DNA from: JAPPLB01 sp965204095
Lineage (GTDB): Bacteria > Acidobacteriota > Terriglobia > Bryobacterales > UBA6623
DNA length: 64,000 nt
Direction of reading: 5' to 3'
Assembly (NCBI GenBank): GCA_965204095.1
Contig: OZ241991.1
Span: forward strand, 2,728,001 to 2,792,000
The position numbers and the translations under genes are program-made. The notes below the pieces were generated by a model. That model made no database searches, was not told the DNA's origin, and saw nothing but the letters and a program-made list of their open reading frames with translations. Positions 61,023 through 64,000 of the stretch are shown piece by piece; position 1 is the stretch's first letter, and each line of letters opens with the position of its first letter.

Positions 61023-63395
61023 ATGCATTCTTCTCTGTGTACGGTTGGGAAGCCGCTGGCCCGGCAGGCCTTTCTTGCCGCTCTGCTCCTGGCCGGTTTG
61101 CCGGCCCTCGCCGATGACTCCGCGTTGAATTTTCAACAAGACGTAAAGCCGTTTCTGGAGGCCTATTGCATTCGCTGCCACGGCCCCGAGACGCGAACCG
61201 CCGGCATCGACTTCCAGTCGATCGGTCCGCAAGGGGATGCCGCGCAGCGCCGCGATGTCTGGCTGCGCGTCATTCGCGTCCTTCGGGAGCGGGAAATGCC
61301 GCCCGCGGCCCCTTTCCCGAATGAGGCCGAGCGAATCACGGTGGCCGACTGGGCCGATGAAGCCCTGCGGAACATCGACTGGTCGAAGGTCCGCAACCCC
61401 GGCCATACCGTCATCCCTCGCCTCAACCGTACCGAGTACGACAACACGATCCGTGACCTGACCGGCCTTGATCTTCGGCCCGCTCGCCATTTTCCGGCCG
61501 ACGGCGCCGGCAACTCCGGATTCGACAACGACCGGGCCGGCCTGTTCGTCTCGCCGCTGCTGATGGAGAAATACCTGCAGGCCGCCCATGAAGTTGTCGA
61601 TGCCCTCATCGCCGCCCGCCGCCGAACGGAACCGTTCAGCACCCGCGTTGAAGTCGAGACGATGTACCGCACCGAAATGAATCACCCGGTGCTCGACTAC
61701 GGTTTCGACCTCAACAACTTCCAGCAGACCATCTACCGCTACGTGCAGTTCCCCCGGAGCGGCTGGTACCGCTTCCGGGTGCGGTGCTGGGGTCGCTCCG
61801 GCACGGAAGGCCGGATGCCCGGCATCACCATTCGCGTGGCGAACGGTATCGTGGCCCGCGGCGTGGTCGTCGCGACTGAGGAAGACCCGCAAGTCTACAC
61901 CCTGCGGGGCTGGATTCCCGCCGGCAACCACCGCCTCTCGCTGCATCGCTACATCGAAAAAACCGCCGTCACCAATGACAAGCAGCAAGAGCTTCTCGCG
62001 ATAGTCCGCCGCAAGAGAAAGGAAGCCGAAGCTCAAGGCGACAAGAAGCCCAGGATCGAGGAAACGCGGGTGGTTCTCTCTCTCGATTGGATCGAGATCG
62101 AAGAGGAAACACCCGAGTTCTCCGACGGTTCCCGCGTTTTCATCGCCCGCCCCGATGCCGGACCCTCGAAGCAGGAAGCCGCCAGGCGCATCCTCGAGCG
62201 GTTCGCCGCCCGCGCCTGGCGCAGGCCGATCGACCAAAAAGAGTTGAAGTACCTGCTCAAGCTCTTCCAGCAGTCCGACCGGCAAGGTCTGCCCTTCGAC
62301 GAGGCCGTCGGCCGATCGCTCAAGGCCGCTCTCGTTTCCCCGAACTTCCTCTACCGGCTCGAAGAGGCCGGCGGCCCGGAACAGCGAATCGACGACTACG
62401 CTCTCGCTTCGCGGCTCTCGTACTTTGTCTGGCTCTCCATGCCGGACGAAACCCTGTTCGATCTGGCGAGGGAAGGTCGTCTCCGTGAGCCCGGCGTCGT
62501 TCGCGGCCAGGTCCGGCGCATGATCCGTGACCCCAGGGCTGACGCTTTTTCGAGCCGGTTCATCAGCCAATGGCTTGGCTCGGTGGAACTCGGCCGCAGC
62601 GCGAAACCGGACACCGGCGTCTTCCCGGAGTACAGCGGTTCGCTCGAGGAGTCGATGAAGCGGGAAGTCGTCGAGTTCTTCCGCCGCCTGTTGCAAGAGG
62701 ACGGCAGTCTGCTCCAACTCATTGACGCCGATTACCTCACCGTGAACGAAGAACTCGCGGCGCACTACGGAATCAGCGGAGTCACCGGGCCGGAATTCCG
62801 CAAGGTCCCCATTCAGGACCGCAACCGCGGCGGTGTGATCGGCATGGCGGGTTTGTTGACGACGGCGTCGTTGCCGGTGCGGACAAGCCCGGTGCTGCGG
62901 GGGAAGTGGGTGCTGGAGACATTGTTGGGCAAGGAATTGCCGCCGCCCCCTCCCGACGCGGGCGACCTGCCCGAGCCGACCCCGGCAACGGAAGGCCTCA
63001 CCCTTCGGCAGCGCTTCGAGCAACACCGCGAATCTCCGCAGTGCGCTGCCTGCCATGATCGCATCGACCCGATCGGGTACGGACTGGAAAACTACGACGC
63101 CATCGGCCGCTGGCGCCTGACGGACGAGAACGACCGGCCCCTCGATACGGTTGGCGAGCTGCCCGATGGCGAGCACTTCAACGGCCCCGCCAAACTCAAG
63201 GACATTCTGCTGAGCCGCAAGGAAACCTTCGCCCGGACGGTGACCGAGCGCATGCTTGCTTTCGCCTTGGGCCGGCCCCTGGCCTACTACGACGAACCCG
63301 TCATCCAGGAGATCACCCAGGCCGTCATCGAGTCGGATTATCGGCCGTCCGTGTTGATCGAACGGATTGCGCTGAGCTATCCTTTTCAATACTAG
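61023..63395 (+). CDS. DUF1592-family (DUF1587/1592/1588/1585) cytochrome-type protein
   Basis: The 790-residue secreted protein (LAALLLAGLPALA signal) has an N-terminal heme-c domain CIRCH (49-53). Next is DUF1587-like RLNRTEYDNTIRDLTGLDL, then a carbohydrate-binding-like beta region (about 230-310). The DUF1595/1592/1588/1585 series follows (RRPIDQKELKYLLKLF, ALVSPNFLYRLE, ASLPVRTSPVLRGKWVLETL), with a second heme motif CAACHDRIDPIGYGLENYD near 675. These proteins are paired with DUF1552 proteins, as here. The TAG stop codon is formed by the first three bases of the downstream 183-bp repeat, so the original C-terminus may have been slightly altered. Confidence 0.9.
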   Translation: MHSSLCTVGKPLARQAFLAALLLAGLPALADDSALNFQQDVKPFLEAYCIRCHGPETRTAGIDFQSIGPQGDAAQRRDVWLRVIRVLREREMPPAAPFPNEAERITVADWADEALRNIDWSKVRNPGHTVIPRLNRTEYDNTIRDLTGLDLRPARHFPADGAGNSGFDNDRAGLFVSPLLMEKYLQAAHEVVDALIAARRRTEPFSTRVEVETMYRTEMNHPVLDYGFDLNNFQQTIYRYVQFPRSGWYRFRVRCWGRSGTEGRMPGITIRVANGIVARGVVVATEEDPQVYTLRGWIPAGNHRLSLHRYIEKTAVTNDKQQELLAIVRRKRKEAEAQGDKKPRIEETRVVLSLDWIEIEEETPEFSDGSRVFIARPDAGPSKQEAARRILERFAARAWRRPIDQKELKYLLKLFQQSDRQGLPFDEAVGRSLKAALVSPNFLYRLEEAGGPEQRIDDYALASRLSYFVWLSMPDETLFDLAREGRLREPGVVRGQVRRMIRDPRADAFSSRFISQWLGSVELGRSAKPDTGVFPEYSGSLEESMKREVVEFFRRLLQEDGSLLQLIDADYLTVNEELAAHYGISGVTGPEFRKVPIQDRNRGGVIGMAGLLTTASLPVRTSPVLRGKWVLETLLGKELPPPPPDAGDLPEPTPATEGLTLRQRFEQHRESPQCAACHDRIDPIGYGLENYDAIGRWRLTDENDRPLDTVGELPDGEHFNGPAKLKDILLSRKETFARTVTERMLAFALGRPLAYYDEPVIQEITQAVIESDYRPSVLIERIALSYPFQY

Positions 63396-63574
63396 CCTGC
63401 ATTTCTCACCACGCGGCGAGGTGAAGTGCGTGAGAGGACCGTCAGGACGAGGCGCGCGCCGCTTGGAGCGCGCAGGCGTACTTGACAGTACGTTGAGCAC
63501 GGTAAGCAAGCGCAACGAAGTCCTGGCGGTCGTATCGCGTGCTGCGACCGGCGGGTGGTGAGAAACGCAGGCTA
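63393..63574. repeat. 182-bp inverted-repeat element, copy C
   Basis: Ends TAGCCTGCATTTCTCACC and GGTGGTGAGAAACGCAGGC show the family pattern, with CTAG on both outer edges (63392-63395 and 63571-63575). The central hairpin and the GGCCGTCAGGAC-like stem are slightly diverged. It separates the DUF1592 and DUF1552 genes. Confidence 0.92.
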
Positions 63575-63601
63575 GGACGAATCAGCCGCAGGAGCCTCCG
63601 A

Positions 63602-64000
63602 ATGACAAAGAGTTGGCGTGTTTCCCGAAGGACGATCCTCCGCGGATTGGGCGCGAGCGTTGCGCTGCCGTTGCTCGACATCATGGAGCCCGTTGCCGCC
63701 GCCGCCCGAGTCGGCGGCTCTTCCAACGCCCCCAGGCGCTTGGCCTGCATCTTCCAGCCCAACGGAGTGTATCCCAAAAACTGGGATCCGACTGGCGAAG
63801 GGGTCGACTACGAGCTGTCGCCGATTCTTGAACCGCTGGCCCGGGTGAAAAGCGATGTTAGCGTGCTCTCCAACCTCTCGACCGGCGTGAAGGGTCACGT
63901 CCAGGCGACTTCCTCTTTCCTCACCGGCACGCCGCTTTCGCGCAGGGCCAGTGGCCCCACGGTGACGCGAGCTGATATGGGCGTCTCGCTCGATCAGTTC
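63602..64000 (+). CDS. DUF1552 domain-containing protein (5' part, runs off the window)
   Basis: 133 codons are visible from ATG 63602. A twin-arginine signal (WRVSRRTILRGLGASVALPL) is followed by the DUF1552 start RRLACIFQPNGVYPKNWDPT, DYELSPILEPLARVKSDVSV and FLTGTPLSRR. DUF1552 proteins are related in appearance to DUF1501 and are the usual partners of DUF1592 cytochrome-type proteins. The gene is cut only by the window edge; the frame is open to base 64000. Confidence 0.88.
   Translation, partial: MTKSWRVSRRTILRGLGASVALPLLDIMEPVAAAARVGGSSNAPRRLACIFQPNGVYPKNWDPTGEGVDYELSPILEPLARVKSDVSVLSNLSTGVKGHVQATSSFLTGTPLSRRASGPTVTRADMGVSLDQF

Noticed and set aside
60927..63515. 862-residue minus-strand frame
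   Set aside because: Antisense shadow of the DUF1592 gene that also reads into a dispersed repeat; no recognisable domain.

Overview
The window is high-GC bacterial chromosome. Its gene content points to an Acidobacteriota-like (possibly Planctomycetes/PVC-like) heterotroph. The indicators are a TonB-dependent receptor with a carboxypeptidase-regulatory N-terminal domain, a PadR regulator paired with a permease-prefix membrane protein, several DUF1549/DUF1553 + DUF1501 pairs, a DUF1592 + DUF1552 pair, a Pirellula/Verrucomicrobium-type heme-binding dehydrogenase, and oxygenases and transporters for scavenging organic matter. The taxonomic call is inference from gene families, not from a marker gene. 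No rRNA, tRNA or CRISPR array was recognised.

Layout. 1-4.3 kb: 5' part of a TonB receptor (minus strand), a repeat-rich gap, and padR with its membrane partner behind a textbook promoter/operator. 4.5-8.3 kb: minus-strand operon gntR-phyH-sodium symporter, followed by a sialidase stump cut off by a dispersed repeat. 9.3-14.6 kb: DUF1549/1553-DUF1501-amidohydrolase operon. 14.6-18.9 kb: sulfatase remnant, enolase-superfamily enzyme, 2-hydroxyacid dehydrogenase and M19 dipeptidase. 19-26.9 kb: metallo-beta-lactamase-fold hydrolase, beta-propeller, large heme/propeller dehydrogenase and TauD-like dioxygenase, interrupted by two toxin-antitoxin cassettes (hicBA and relE-xre). 27-29 kb: four-carbon acid sugar kinase/dehydrogenase pair (DUF1537-PdxA2). 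29-38.3 kb: secreted (alpha/alpha)-type protein, small zinc-ribbon membrane protein, NHL propeller, TerB-like protein, and a DUF1549/LamG/DUF1553-DUF1501 pair. 38.5-42.3 kb: NRAMP-related transporter and mannonate dehydratase, with a two-gene cassette (small protein + retropepsin-like protease) inserted between them. 42.7-53.7 kb: defence and mobile island with a NotI-family restriction-modification system, RHH/RelE pair, OLD-like ATPase-TOPRIM nuclease, DUF262/HNH protein, an intact 1.47-kb IS, an AT-rich secreted orphan and decayed mobile DNA. 54-64 kb: truncated protease-like secreted protein, SGNH hydrolase, DUF1501 and DUF1549/1553 pair, then DUF1592 and a partial DUF1552.

Most interesting. 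Three small cassettes (hicBA; relE-xre; and the unexplained small protein + aspartic protease pair) sit immediately downstream of an ordinary gene. Each is bracketed by direct repeats (62, 43 and 66+ bp) that duplicate the 3' end of that host gene, and no integrase lies nearby. Two of the three are recognisable toxin-antitoxin modules. The shared insertion signature therefore suggests the third is an undescribed selfish or addiction-type module using an aspartic protease.

Two dispersed repeat families also shape the region. One is a ~183-bp, highly structured element with 17-21-bp terminal inverted repeats and CTAG/TTAG-like ends (eight full, partial or degenerate copies). The other is a family of short tandem heptamers (ACGARWC)n, several of them nested inside the 183-bp element.
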